This document shows, piece after piece, positions 9,200 to 16,878 of a stretch of DNA of 64,000 bases. This DNA is from Puia dinghuensis (lineage in GTDB: Bacteria; Bacteroidota; Bacteroidia; Chitinophagales; Chitinophagaceae), in assembly GCF_014642875.1 (NCBI RefSeq), contig NZ_BMJC01000001.1:601335-665334 (forward strand). Direction: 5' to 3'. The notes beneath the pieces were generated by a model. That model ran no database searches. It was given only the letters and a program-made list of their open reading frames with translations, and was not told the DNA's origin. Numbering within the stretch: the stretch's first letter is position 1; each line of letters begins with the position of its first letter. The translations under genes were made by a program, and so were the position numbers.

Positions 9200-9859
9200 G
9201 CGTTGGATCGTCCAGAAGGCGGCAATCCCGGCGATGAGGACCGAAAGCGGGATGACGACACGCTGCCGGTACCAGGGCTTCCCGCCAAACCATTTTCCCA
9301 CCAGCAGGAAAGCCGCAACGATAACCGTCATCTGCCCCAATTCCACCCCGACATTGAACATCACAAGGGACAACAAATACGCGTTGGGCGGAAGCCCCAA
9401 TTGGCCAAGCGCACCGGCGAATCCCATGCCGTGAACCAAGCCAAATAAGAAGACAATGCCTATGCGGGTTTTCTTTAACCGCGGTGAGAAGATGTTCTCC
9501 AGGGCAACATAAAGAATGGAGATGGCGATGAGGCTTTCCACGATGCGGGCAGGCGGCGTGATGACATGATACATGGCAAGGGCAAGCGTGACAGAATGCG
9601 CGATGGTGAAGGCGGTGGCCTGGCCTATCACGGGCTTTATGCGAGGGCTAAGGAGAAAAAGGCTGAGCACAAACAGGATGTGATCGAGGCCCAGGGGGAG
9701 AATGTGCTGATAACCTAATTTGAGATAGAGCAGGGCCGCGCTGCCGGCCGATAGCTTTTCGAGTTCGCCCACGATGACATGCGCCGACAGGGGTTGGCAG
9801 AAGAGGGAACCTGCCAGCGAAAGCAGGGCGAGCTTGCGATAGTTAAAAGAACCGCGCAT
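9188..9859 (-). CDS. HupE/UreJ family membrane protein
   Basis: 223 residues with a cleavable leader (ending near PLSAH) and about six transmembrane segments. The His-containing motifs of HupE/UreJ are present: LGLDHILFVLSLFLL, TAFTIAHSVTLAL, and LFGLVHGMGFAGAL, followed by an NVGVELGQ helix. HupE and UreJ are accessory permeases, with nickel or cobalt transport shown or suspected for some. No hydrogenase or urease genes are in the window, so the cargo is open. The start overlaps the TonB receptor gene by 17 bases, so it is the last gene of the DUF4331-TonB operon. Confidence 0.88.
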   Translation of the reverse strand: MRGSFNYRKLALLSLAGSLFCQPLSAHVIVGELEKLSAGSAALLYLKLGYQHILPLGLDHILFVLSLFLLSPRIKPVIGQATAFTIAHSVTLALAMYHVITPPARIVESLIAISILYVALENIFSPRLKKTRIGIVFLFGLVHGMGFAGALGQLGLPPNAYLLSLVMFNVGVELGQMTVIVAAFLLVGKWFGGKPWYRQRVVIPLSVLIAGIAAFWTIQRLFF

Positions 9860-12119
9860 ATTTCAGTTTTAAAAAGAAGGGCGTGCCGGGTGTATAGCTT
9901 ACTTCATTGACGGGCGCAGCTTCCGATCTCAGTCGGGAGGTGTACGCGAACTGGGATTCGTTCCAGGTGGTGTTGAGGAGGTTTTCGACGGCCAGGCCCA
10001 GTTCGTATCGCTTCCTGGTGTAATTCACCGTGAGGTCGCTGACCCAATATCCCAGGGCCGTCAGGGTATTGGTTTCATTAGCCGGCCGGTTGTGCATATA
10101 GCGATAGCTGATGCCGCCGTTGAGCCCGTTGGGCAGGTGGAAGTCCAGGCCGCCGGTGCTGGTAAAGGTGGGCGCCAGCGGCAGGTAGTCCTGCCCTTTG
10201 GGTGCGTCTTGTTGTCGAGGTTTGGCGAGATCGATATTCAGGGCGCCATACAGCCAGGGAGTGAGCTGATAGCGAAGGGCCAGGTCGAGGCCTTTACGCG
10301 TCGTCTTTCCGCCGGGTGACACGGCCTGGTCGCCCAGGTCGGCGCCATAGGTAAATTCCTGCTGGAGATAAAGATACCAAAGTGCGGCGTTGACAAACAG
10401 TCCCGGCAGCGGTTTCCAATTGATGCCAAGGTCGGCGCCGTAGGCGGCAGGAAGTATCTGATAGCCACGGTTGGCGATGACGATGCGGGCGTCATTGGAA
10501 TGGAAGCCCTTGCCCGTCCGGGCGTAGAACTGTAATTGCGCGTTGGGAGTATATTGGACACTGATCTTTGGACAGAAGATGGTCTTTGCCGACCGGGGTG
10601 ATCTGTCATGGTATATCGCTGCTGCCGTGTCGGCTGTCGGGGCTTCATTGCCATAGAAGAATTGCAGATGGTCGAGGCGCAGGCCGGCATTGAAAAGCCA
10701 TTTACCCGACTCGAAACTTTCGTCGAGGTAAGCGTTGCCGTTTGTTTCCCGGATGTGCCCTGATTGGATGTAGCCGAGCAGCTGTTTACCATCGAGGGTA
10801 TGGGCCAGCATGCTGGGGTTGATGGCGTCATAGCGGGTGCCGATGCCAATGACCGAGGTGAGGGTTCCGGCTGCGATCGTCGCCTGGTGCGAAAGGCGAG
10901 TGTTTGTCCCCGTTATGTTTCGCTCTTCGTGCTGCCGGAATTCGTCGCCGGCGGACGGGTAGAAATAATAGAACGTAAAATTGGAGATAAGGTTGAAGAA
11001 ATAGTGCGAATAATACACCTGGTTCTCCAGGGTAAAATGATGGGAAAGATTGGAGAGAAGCCTGATGCTGGCATTGGTGCGGCTTGTATAGCCGCCCTGG
11101 GCGCTATCGATGACGCCAAAGCGGTCGTGGATCACTCCTTCGGCCACCGCCCGGTTGGGGATCTCCCCGGAAGCCCGCCAGCCCGAAGCGAAGGTGGACA
11201 GGGTGAGGGTCAGTTGGTTGCTGCTGTTGAGGGGGGTGATGAATTTGCCGAACAGGTTGACACGGTTGAATTGCTCCGGGTAATCGAAGGGCCCATCCGA
11301 ATACAATCCTTCACCGGCGATGTAGGCGCTGCGTCCCTGGTCACGGGCCTTTTTCGGAAGCAAGTCGAGCAGTGCCACGATGCGGCCCGTATTGAACTGC
11401 CCGCCTTCTGCTTTGACCATGCTGTGTTCAGGCACGTTGATGGTTTGATATGCGATATAGCCGGCCGTTGTAAAATCGCCGCGGCCGGCATAGTAGGGGC
11501 CTTTGCCGAAGTCGTAAGATGCCACCGTCTCCGGGATAAGGAAATGCAGGTCAGCATATCCCTGGCCGTGAGCATGGGAGACCAGGTTGACGGGTATGCC
11601 GTCCACGGAGATATTGACATCGGTGCCGTGATCGGCGTCAAAGCCGCGGAGGAATATCTGTTCGGCCTTGCCACCGCCCTGGTGTTGGGCGATGAAGAGC
11701 CCGGGAACGAGTCGCAGGAGATCTTGTGCAGACCGGGCCGGTTGCAGGTTGAGATCGATGCGGCCGAGGGTATGGAAGGAATTGATCCCGGCTTTACCGG
11801 TGATAGTCACGGTCTTCAGGTCGAGAGGGCTCATTTCCAGTTCGATGAGGGCATGCCTGTTATGGGCGCTAAGCCCGAGCTGCCGCGACTGATAGCCGAT
11901 GAAAGAAACGCTCACCCGGAGGGTATCCCCAGATGAGCGTGTGAGCGAAAAATGTCCCTGACCATCCGTGAATACGCTTTCACCGGTGGCCATATCCTGC
12001 ACGACGGCCAGCTCCAGCGGTGCATGCGTGAACTTGTCCACCACCGAACCACTTGCGCCGGATTGCGCGTGACAGCCAATAGCGCCCAAAAGGATCAGGA
12101 TGGTCAGGGGCCATTTCAT
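9843..12119 (-). CDS. TonB-dependent outer-membrane receptor
   Basis: 758 residues from the ATG at 12119; this ATG shares one base with the TGA of the upstream DUF4331-C gene (TGATG), which favours it over a TTG one codon earlier. Order of domains: signal peptide, carboxypeptidase-regulatory-like beta-sandwich (GSVVDKFTHAPLELAVV ... VSFIGYQSRQLGL), plug (SAQDLLRLVPGLFIAQHQGGGKAEQIFLRGFD) and a 22-strand-type barrel ending in FFLKLKYARFF. It probably imports a ligand across the outer membrane using TonB energy. Operon position between DUF4331 halves and HupE/UreJ suggests a metal or small organic cargo, but no ligand can be named. Confidence 0.93.
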   Translation of the reverse strand: MKWPLTILILLGAIGCHAQSGASGSVVDKFTHAPLELAVVQDMATGESVFTDGQGHFSLTRSSGDTLRVSVSFIGYQSRQLGLSAHNRHALIELEMSPLDLKTVTITGKAGINSFHTLGRIDLNLQPARSAQDLLRLVPGLFIAQHQGGGKAEQIFLRGFDADHGTDVNISVDGIPVNLVSHAHGQGYADLHFLIPETVASYDFGKGPYYAGRGDFTTAGYIAYQTINVPEHSMVKAEGGQFNTGRIVALLDLLPKKARDQGRSAYIAGEGLYSDGPFDYPEQFNRVNLFGKFITPLNSSNQLTLTLSTFASGWRASGEIPNRAVAEGVIHDRFGVIDSAQGGYTSRTNASIRLLSNLSHHFTLENQVYYSHYFFNLISNFTFYYFYPSAGDEFRQHEERNITGTNTRLSHQATIAAGTLTSVIGIGTRYDAINPSMLAHTLDGKQLLGYIQSGHIRETNGNAYLDESFESGKWLFNAGLRLDHLQFFYGNEAPTADTAAAIYHDRSPRSAKTIFCPKISVQYTPNAQLQFYARTGKGFHSNDARIVIANRGYQILPAAYGADLGINWKPLPGLFVNAALWYLYLQQEFTYGADLGDQAVSPGGKTTRKGLDLALRYQLTPWLYGALNIDLAKPRQQDAPKGQDYLPLAPTFTSTGGLDFHLPNGLNGGISYRYMHNRPANETNTLTALGYWVSDLTVNYTRKRYELGLAVENLLNTTWNESQFAYTSRLRSEAAPVNEVSYTPGTPFFLKLKYARFF

Positions 12120-12643
12120 CAATGAGGCTGGGCAAGGTATGGGAATTCAGGAAGAAAGGGAACGTCATTAGCGTCGACATGATCGCTGGTGAGCCCCGGG
12201 TTGGCTGATCCGTCGGGGCCGCCGAAGACCAGATGCAGTTCGACATCGATGACATCGTCGGCCAGGGCCCTTCCCGTCAGCACATGGGTGCCGTCGTAAA
12301 AGGTGGTGGGTCCGGTTGTGGCGGCATTGAGCACATCCGTGGACAAGACGCCGATGAATTGATCGGCATTCAATCCCAGCAGGTTAGTCGTATAGCCCGG
12401 GTTGAGACCAAGGAGGCTGGACTTCATTTCCGAACCAAAGGTTGCGGCCATTACGCTTGGGATGGTTACATTGAACTTGTCTTTATCGGGGGCTTTGATA
12501 AAGACCGTATTGATGGCCGGCCTTCCCATCTGATCGGCCTCATCATAGAAGACCTCTGGTGTGACAGGGTTATGCTTATGACAGGAGGCAAAACAGGCAA
12601 GCGCCGTCAGCCCAAACAGAGCGTTTTTTAGTACATTTTTCAT
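12119..12643 (-). CDS. DUF4331 C-terminal half as separate lipoprotein
   Basis: 174 residues with a lipoprotein-type leader (FGLTALACFASCHK; lipobox FASC). The mature part starts at the point where full-length DUF4331 proteins continue: EADQMGRPAINTVFIK, then ADDVIDVELHLVFGG and a C-terminal VPFLPEFPYLAQPH. The N-terminal half of the family is encoded by the gene immediately upstream. It is the second gene of the four-gene operon and its stop overlaps the TonB receptor start. The two products are likely to work together outside the inner membrane; DUF4331 has no established biochemical function that I can cite. Confidence 0.85.
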   Translation of the reverse strand: MKNVLKNALFGLTALACFASCHKHNPVTPEVFYDEADQMGRPAINTVFIKAPDKDKFNVTIPSVMAATFGSEMKSSLLGLNPGYTTNLLGLNADQFIGVLSTDVLNAATTGPTTFYDGTHVLTGRALADDVIDVELHLVFGGPDGSANPGLTSDHVDANDVPFLPEFPYLAQPH

Positions 12644-12661
12644 CTTGATCTGTGTTAATTG

Positions 12662-13342
12662 TTACGATTGCTTTGGGGTGGTTTCTGCGGTGCTGGTGGT
12701 CAGCCAGACATTGATCTTTCCATTTTGCGGGTGCAACAGCGACTTGGGAACCTCAACGACGATGCTGAGGACATTGGTGCCCGCGAAGGTGTCATGTCCG
12801 GGATTGTTGAAGCTGGTGGCCATACCGCCGACGATCTTATGAAACTGGTCGAGATCGAAGAAGAAGGGATCGTCGCGGGGACCCGCAAAGAATTTGATCC
12901 CATCCTTTCCGGTGGCTACGATCGGCGTGCCGGCGCCATAGGGCGTTACGTCGACAGAACCCAGAAAATGACCCTCTTCGATCTTGGTACGCAAGCCGGT
13001 AAAAGAAGGATGCGTGAGCCCGAAGAAGTCGACCTTTCCATCCTTGTAGATGGCCTGGATCACGAGGTCTTCCGCGTTGTCGCCGTCGTTGTCGATCTTA
13101 AACTGGATAAGCGTGTTGGGGTTGAAGGACGCCGCGCCCGTAGCGGACGGCGCCAGCAATCCTTGTGAATTGCCTACAAAGACAAGGTTGTCGGTGTTCT
13201 TTCCCTGGAAAACATAGAGGTCAGTGATGTCTGTCGGCTGACCTTTTACAGCCGGTGCGTCCATATGGTCTGCGGCATAGAGGATACCACTTACAGTCAG
13301 GACAGCACAAGCTACCATGAGCACGATTTTTTTTCGTTTCAT
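12662..13342 (-). CDS. DUF4331 N-terminal half, secreted
   Basis: 226 residues with a signal peptide (KKIVLMVACAVLTVSGILYA). The mature start AADHMDAPAVKGQPTDITDLYVF corresponds to the conserved SHREAP-like beginning of DUF4331 proteins. IQFKIDNDGDNAEDLVIQA and FAGTNVLSIVVEVPKSLL are further family signatures, and the protein ends at KINVWLTTS, where a full-length member would run on into the MGRPAINT segment. It is the first gene of the operon; the next gene begins 18 bases later and supplies the missing half. The 154-base upstream gap should hold the operon promoter, but I see no convincing consensus. Confidence 0.87.
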   Translation of the reverse strand: MKRKKIVLMVACAVLTVSGILYAADHMDAPAVKGQPTDITDLYVFQGKNTDNLVFVGNSQGLLAPSATGAASFNPNTLIQFKIDNDGDNAEDLVIQAIYKDGKVDFFGLTHPSFTGLRTKIEEGHFLGSVDVTPYGAGTPIVATGKDGIKFFAGPRDDPFFFDLDQFHKIVGGMATSFNNPGHDTFAGTNVLSIVVEVPKSLLHPQNGKINVWLTTSTAETTPKQS

Positions 13343-13496
13343 TGTAATGTTTGTTAATAATAAATAAATAGAGAGACTCCGCCGCAGCGTAGAGATAGAG
13401 AGGGTAGGAGAGAAACGTTTTCGAGAAATATATACGGCGCGCGGATTGGTGCGGATTTCGCGTCCGCATTATTTATTGAAATTTATTCTATGCCGC

Positions 13497-14327
13497 CTAT
13501 TGATATTGGCGATACAGCGAGTAGAGAATCTTTTGATCGGGCGCGCCCCATGTCCGGGTAGTATCCTGTTCAAAATGCCGTTTGAAGGCCAAGGCTGCGG
13601 CGCTGCTGTCCTTTATATCATAACCGATGATGCGGAGGGCCATCAGGCTGCTGAATCCCGGGGGAACGATGACCCCGGTGGTGTCATTATACCATAACCC
13701 GAATCCTTTATCCGCCAGATTTTTCCAGGGGAAGAGATAGCTGGGGTCGTCCTTGCGGGTGGGGGCGATGTCGCCATGGCCGATGAAATTGGCGGTGGGA
13801 ATATTGTATGCAGTTTTCAGTTTTGTCAGCAGATGAAGGAGGCTGCTGATCTGTTGATCGGAGAAAGGTTCGGCCCCATTGTTGTCCAGTTCGATGCCGA
13901 TGGAGATGGAATTGACATCGGTGAGGTTGCCCCATTTGCTGACGCCGGCCTGCCAGGCCCGTAAATAATCGTTCAGCATGTGATAGACGGCGCCATCGCG
14001 GCAGATGACATAGTGTGCGCTCACCTGCGTGCGGGTTACGGTGAAAGTTTTCAGTGTCTGGGGACAGCTGTTTTGCGCTGTATGGTGAATGATCACAAAA
14101 TTCGGTTTACGCAGGTTGAAATTGGTGGTGCCCACCCAGTAGGGCGCTTGTGGAATGGAGTCGGCGCCTGCGGAAAGTGGGTATGCACGAAGCGTATCTG
14201 CATATCGCCGGGCCTGCTGCTTGTACGATCGGTTCGTTTGTCGGTAAGGATTGACTGTACATGCATCGAGAACAAACAGCCACAGGGCTGCAAACAGGAG
14301 GGCGCGGAAGGAATAGTTATAAAGCAT
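13497..14327 (-). CDS. N-acetylmuramoyl-L-alanine amidase (AmpD-like), lipoprotein
   Basis: 276 residues with a lipoprotein leader (LFAALWLFVLDACTVN; lipobox LDAC). The amidase_2 fold is recognisable from NFVIIHHTAQ (first zinc His), VSAHYVICRDGAVYHMLND, AWQAGVS, SISIGIELDNNG and GHGDIAPTRKDDPSYLFPW, which carries the second zinc His and the zinc Asp. It cleaves the amide bond between N-acetylmuramic acid and L-alanine of peptidoglycan or muropeptides. The lipid anchor places it in the periplasm on a membrane, so a role in wall recycling or remodelling is likely. Transcribed alone, divergent from the next small gene. Confidence 0.92.
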   Translation of the reverse strand: MLYNYSFRALLFAALWLFVLDACTVNPYRQTNRSYKQQARRYADTLRAYPLSAGADSIPQAPYWVGTTNFNLRKPNFVIIHHTAQNSCPQTLKTFTVTRTQVSAHYVICRDGAVYHMLNDYLRAWQAGVSKWGNLTDVNSISIGIELDNNGAEPFSDQQISSLLHLLTKLKTAYNIPTANFIGHGDIAPTRKDDPSYLFPWKNLADKGFGLWYNDTTGVIVPPGFSSLMALRIIGYDIKDSSAAALAFKRHFEQDTTRTWGAPDQKILYSLYRQYQ

Positions 14328-14389
14328 ACGGGAAAATTAGCTAAGGGTACAAGTTAGCCAAAAATAGGGTATATTACTTCAAAACCTCG

Positions 14390-14776
14390 ATGATGAAACA
14401 CCTTACCATCCTGCTTATGCTATGGGTAACGACCGCGATGTTATCGCGGGTGCAGGCCCAGTCCCTTATCAATACGAATTGGAAGGCATACATTGCCGAG
14501 CCGGTGTACGACACGATTGTCTGGCATATCCGCACCGACTCTTCATTTGTCACCGGCAGTAATGGTACAGTCCTTGTCCGTTCGGTTTGTAAGATCTCGG
14601 GCGATACGGTTTTGCTCAACGATTATGATGGGCAATTTACCTGTCCCGATACCCCCGGGAGATACAAATTTGCCCGGGTGGAAGATATGCTCAATTTTAC
14701 GCTGATCGATGATCTCTGTCAGGGACGGGCGACGTCGATCACTACCGCGAAATGGAAGAAGGTTCCTACACCCTGA
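14390..14776 (+). CDS. Small secreted protein, lipocalin-like
   Basis: 128 residues with a signal peptide ending at VQAQ. The mature part starts SLINTNWKAYIAEPVYDTIVWHIRTD and ends with the strand TSITTAKWKKV, the pattern of small beta-barrel (lipocalin-like) proteins common in Bacteroidota. Two cysteines (VRSVCKIS and GQFTCPD) plus one near the end (DDLCQG) could form a disulfide. It overlaps the convergent GldL-like gene by 11 bases. No function can be assigned. Confidence 0.75.
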   Translation: MMKHLTILLMLWVTTAMLSRVQAQSLINTNWKAYIAEPVYDTIVWHIRTDSSFVTGSNGTVLVRSVCKISGDTVLLNDYDGQFTCPDTPGRYKFARVEDMLNFTLIDDLCQGRATSITTAKWKKVPTP

Positions 14777-15071
14777 ATATCTTGTTCAGGATGTGGGCCG
14801 TCTGGCGGATGGAGGCCGTCAGCTCTTCGACCTGTTCTTTGCGTACCGGTGTACCGGGGTGGGCCGGGGGTGCCGGTACTTCTTCCCGGGCGCGGGGCTT
14901 CTTTCGCCATTCAAGCAAACCATAGATGCAGAAAATCGTCGTCTCTGTGAGCAGGCCCGCCGTCAGGGCTGTGTCACCAAATTCTTTTGTTTCGATCTTG
15001 GCCCAGGCGCCGAATATGACGATGGCCGCCCCCAGGGAAAAGGCTGTGTTGATGATCTTGTCAAAAAGCAT
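14766..15071 (-). CDS. GldL-like small membrane protein
   Basis: 101 residues with two transmembrane helices in the first 50 (SLGAAIVIFGAWAKIE and ALTAGLLTETTIFCIYGLLEW). The spacing and the G-A-x-V-I-x-G-A and GLLTE segments closely resemble the N-terminus of GldL, the proton-motive inner-membrane motor protein of the type IX secretion/gliding machinery. The rest is a short Pro-rich linker and a helix (VEELTASIRQTAHILNKIF), so the long cytoplasmic coiled coil of true GldL is mostly missing. An FGE-like gene precedes it on the same strand, like gldK before gldL. This is a paralogue or derivative, not the main GldL. Confidence 0.72.
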   Translation of the reverse strand: MLFDKIINTAFSLGAAIVIFGAWAKIETKEFGDTALTAGLLTETTIFCIYGLLEWRKKPRAREEVPAPPAHPGTPVRKEQVEELTASIRQTAHILNKIFRV

Positions 15072-15131
15072 ATCGCTACCATTTTATGTAGAAAGAGGCC
15101 ATGCTTGATTTTAGTGAAGAGGGTGTTTTTC

Positions 15132-15162
15132 CAAATATACATAAGATTTGGATGCATCCAAA
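15132..15162 (-). promoter_or_regulatory. Promoter and overlapping 16-bp palindrome upstream of the GldL-like gene
   Basis: On the minus strand a -33 element TTTG (15162-15159) is followed after 19 bases by a -7 element TATATTTG (15139-15132), which fits the Bacteroidota consensus well. The -33 element is embedded in a perfect palindrome TTTGGATGCATCCAAA (15147-15162). The position over the -33 box is typical of a repressor operator. The palindrome could instead be a weak terminator for the upstream FGE-like gene. The start codon of the GldL-like gene lies about 60 bases downstream. Confidence 0.55.
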
Positions 15163-15183
15163 ATAAATATATTCGGGTCACCA

Positions 15184-16014
15184 TTAATGCGATCGCACCG
15201 CCCGGAACCCCTGGTTGCTGAACGAAGCGTGGATATTTACCTGTCCGATGCTGTAGGAATTAAAAGACTCGCAGGTGCTCTTGCTGCACCACCAGGAGCC
15301 GCCACGCGCATGAGCGATGGTGGACTTTTCCGTGGGCAATACTTTGCCCGTGCAGAATTCAAAGACATTGCCATACATGTCATACAGTCCCCATGCGTTG
15401 GGTTTGAAACTGCCCACCGGGGCGGTATACATATAGCCATCCGAATGATCGGCCTTCAGGTGATCGTGACCATGCCAGATGTTGGCATATTCCCCGATGC
15501 GGCTGTCGTCGCTGCCAAAAAAATAATCCGTGGTCGATCCGGCGCGGCAGGCCACCTCCCATTCTTCCAGTGTGGGCAGCCGCACCCCGGCCCAGGCGCA
15601 GTAGGCCAGCACGTCGCGGTAGCTGATACAGGTGACGGGGTGGTCCATGCGGTTGTCAATGCCGCCCCTGGTGCGGCCGTTGGGCCAGCGCCAGAAGGCC
15701 GTGCTATCCTTTATCCATCGGAACTCCGCCAACCCCGGCTGGAATACCATGGCGTCATGCCGCTTCTCCGCGTCGGTAACATAGCCCGTGGCCTTGACAA
15801 AGGCGGCGAATTGCCGGTTGGTCGTTTCGTAGATGGCTATGCGAAAACTGTCCAGCTGTACGGTGCGCAGCGGGTTCTGCCGGCTGTCCTTCTTACCGAC
15901 AGTATACCGGCCCTTGGGCACCAGGACAAAGCTATGTTCAGCCTGGGCCACCGCCGCAAATGAGGCGATCAGCAGCACCAGGGTGGCGAAAATGCTATTT
16001 CGCAGACAGGCCAT
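15184..16014 (-). CDS. Formylglycine-generating-enzyme/SUMF1 family protein, secreted
   Basis: 276 residues from the ATG at 16014 (a GTG at 16032 is the only upstream alternative); signal peptide MACLRNSIFATLVLLIASFAAVAQA. The FGE-sulfatase fold is seen in FVLVPKGRYTVGKKD, YETTNRQFAAFVKATGY, DHPVTCISYRDVLAYCAWAGVRLPTLEEWEVA, GLYDMYGNVFEFC and GFRAVRS. GGSWWCSKSTCES has two Cys five residues apart, matching the copper-binding catalytic pair of true FGE, which oxidises a sulfatase Cys to formylglycine. T9SS GldK/GldJ proteins share the fold without this activity. The start overlaps the upstream gene by 20 bases; no sulfatase is nearby. Confidence 0.85.
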   Translation of the reverse strand: MACLRNSIFATLVLLIASFAAVAQAEHSFVLVPKGRYTVGKKDSRQNPLRTVQLDSFRIAIYETTNRQFAAFVKATGYVTDAEKRHDAMVFQPGLAEFRWIKDSTAFWRWPNGRTRGGIDNRMDHPVTCISYRDVLAYCAWAGVRLPTLEEWEVACRAGSTTDYFFGSDDSRIGEYANIWHGHDHLKADHSDGYMYTAPVGSFKPNAWGLYDMYGNVFEFCTGKVLPTEKSTIAHARGGSWWCSKSTCESFNSYSIGQVNIHASFSNQGFRAVRSH

Positions 16015-16756
16015 TGTAAAAATTGGTGGCACGTTGGAAGATCAGGTCTTCGTTGGCCTGGTTGTAGACAAGATATTTGGAATATCCGCCGGTCTCATCT
16101 CCATACAGCTTCTTATAGGAGGTGGAGTTCATAAACTCGGGATATTTGTTCGATTCCATCAGGAGCATCAGTACGGTGAGGAGATAGTGATCTTTATACC
16201 CTCTTTTGTAGACGTCAATAATGGTAGGGATCATCTCTTTTCCATTCATCATGACGATGGCCGCCCGGAGATTGGCCCCGACATACCCATCCTTTGCGAT
16301 CATCTCCTTCATCATAGTCTCCACCGAATCCCGGTTATCCTTGAAAAAGGCCGCCTGGCGGTCGCTCCAGTCATATTCCCCAAATACATTGGGCAGAAAA
16401 CCGTAGATGCGCTTCCCTTCCTCTTTCCTTTCTGGCAGAATGTCGCACATCTGGCTGAATTCTTCCTGGTTCAACATATGATAGGTAAATTTTTCCCTTA
16501 GCGTAAGGGAAGCATAGGCTGTATCATTCAGCGCAGTTATCGAGGCATCCCCGCCGGCGGCGGTATCATCCACCGTCTTCATTTTAGTCATCAGCTCTGC
16601 TACTTTATCCACGCCATAGGGCGGTGTGGTCATTATGGTATCCATTGTCGCTGTTGAGAATACCTTCACGACATCGGCTGTTGCCGTTTTTTTACCTGGA
16701 GCCGCACAAGCGCAAAATCCAAGGACAAGCAGGAGGGCGGGAGTCAAGCGTTTCAT
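15995..16756 (-). CDS. Secreted protein of unknown family
   Basis: 253 residues from the ATG at 16756 (MKRLTPALLLVLGFCACAAPGK); a longer frame starts at 16819 but would lack a leader at its N-terminus. The cysteines near residue 15 suggest a lipoprotein, although the lipobox is not canonical. The mature part is mostly helical and polar (TLREKFTYHMLNQEEFSQMCDILPER, KEMIAKDGYVGANLRAAI, LLTVLMLLMESNKYPEFMNS). I do not recognise a domain. It overlaps the FGE-like gene by 20 bases, so they are probably translated together; the pair may form an assembly. Confidence 0.8.
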   Translation of the reverse strand: MKRLTPALLLVLGFCACAAPGKKTATADVVKVFSTATMDTIMTTPPYGVDKVAELMTKMKTVDDTAAGGDASITALNDTAYASLTLREKFTYHMLNQEEFSQMCDILPERKEEGKRIYGFLPNVFGEYDWSDRQAAFFKDNRDSVETMMKEMIAKDGYVGANLRAAIVMMNGKEMIPTIIDVYKRGYKDHYLLTVLMLLMESNKYPEFMNSTSYKKLYGDETGGYSKYLVYNQANEDLIFQRATNFYNGLSAK

Positions 16757-16818
16757 GGCCGAAAAATATGGCTTTTGCCCGGAATCCAAAATGAAAATAA
16801 TAGCCGGAAATTTTGGCA

Positions 16819-16858
16819 AACCGAATGGTTATATATATCTTTAGTAAACCATTTGGTT
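16819..16858 (+). promoter_or_regulatory. Two tandem operator-like palindromes upstream of the ArsR gene
   Basis: AACCGAATGGTT (16819-16830, one mismatch) and AACCATTTGGTT (16847-16858, perfect) are copies of one 12-bp inverted repeat, each followed by TATAT, with centres 28 bases apart. They lie 20-60 bases before the ArsR start codon, around a likely -7 region. ArsR-family dimers bind such short palindromes, so autorepression of the arsR-SRPBCC pair is the simplest reading. Confidence 0.65.
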
Positions 16859-16878
16859 ATATTTTATAAGATCGAGAC

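Noticed and set aside
10764-11936. 390-codon open frame on the plus strand opposite the TonB receptor gene
   Set aside because: Antisense to a well-defined receptor with plug and barrel motifs; translation shows no domain or leader.
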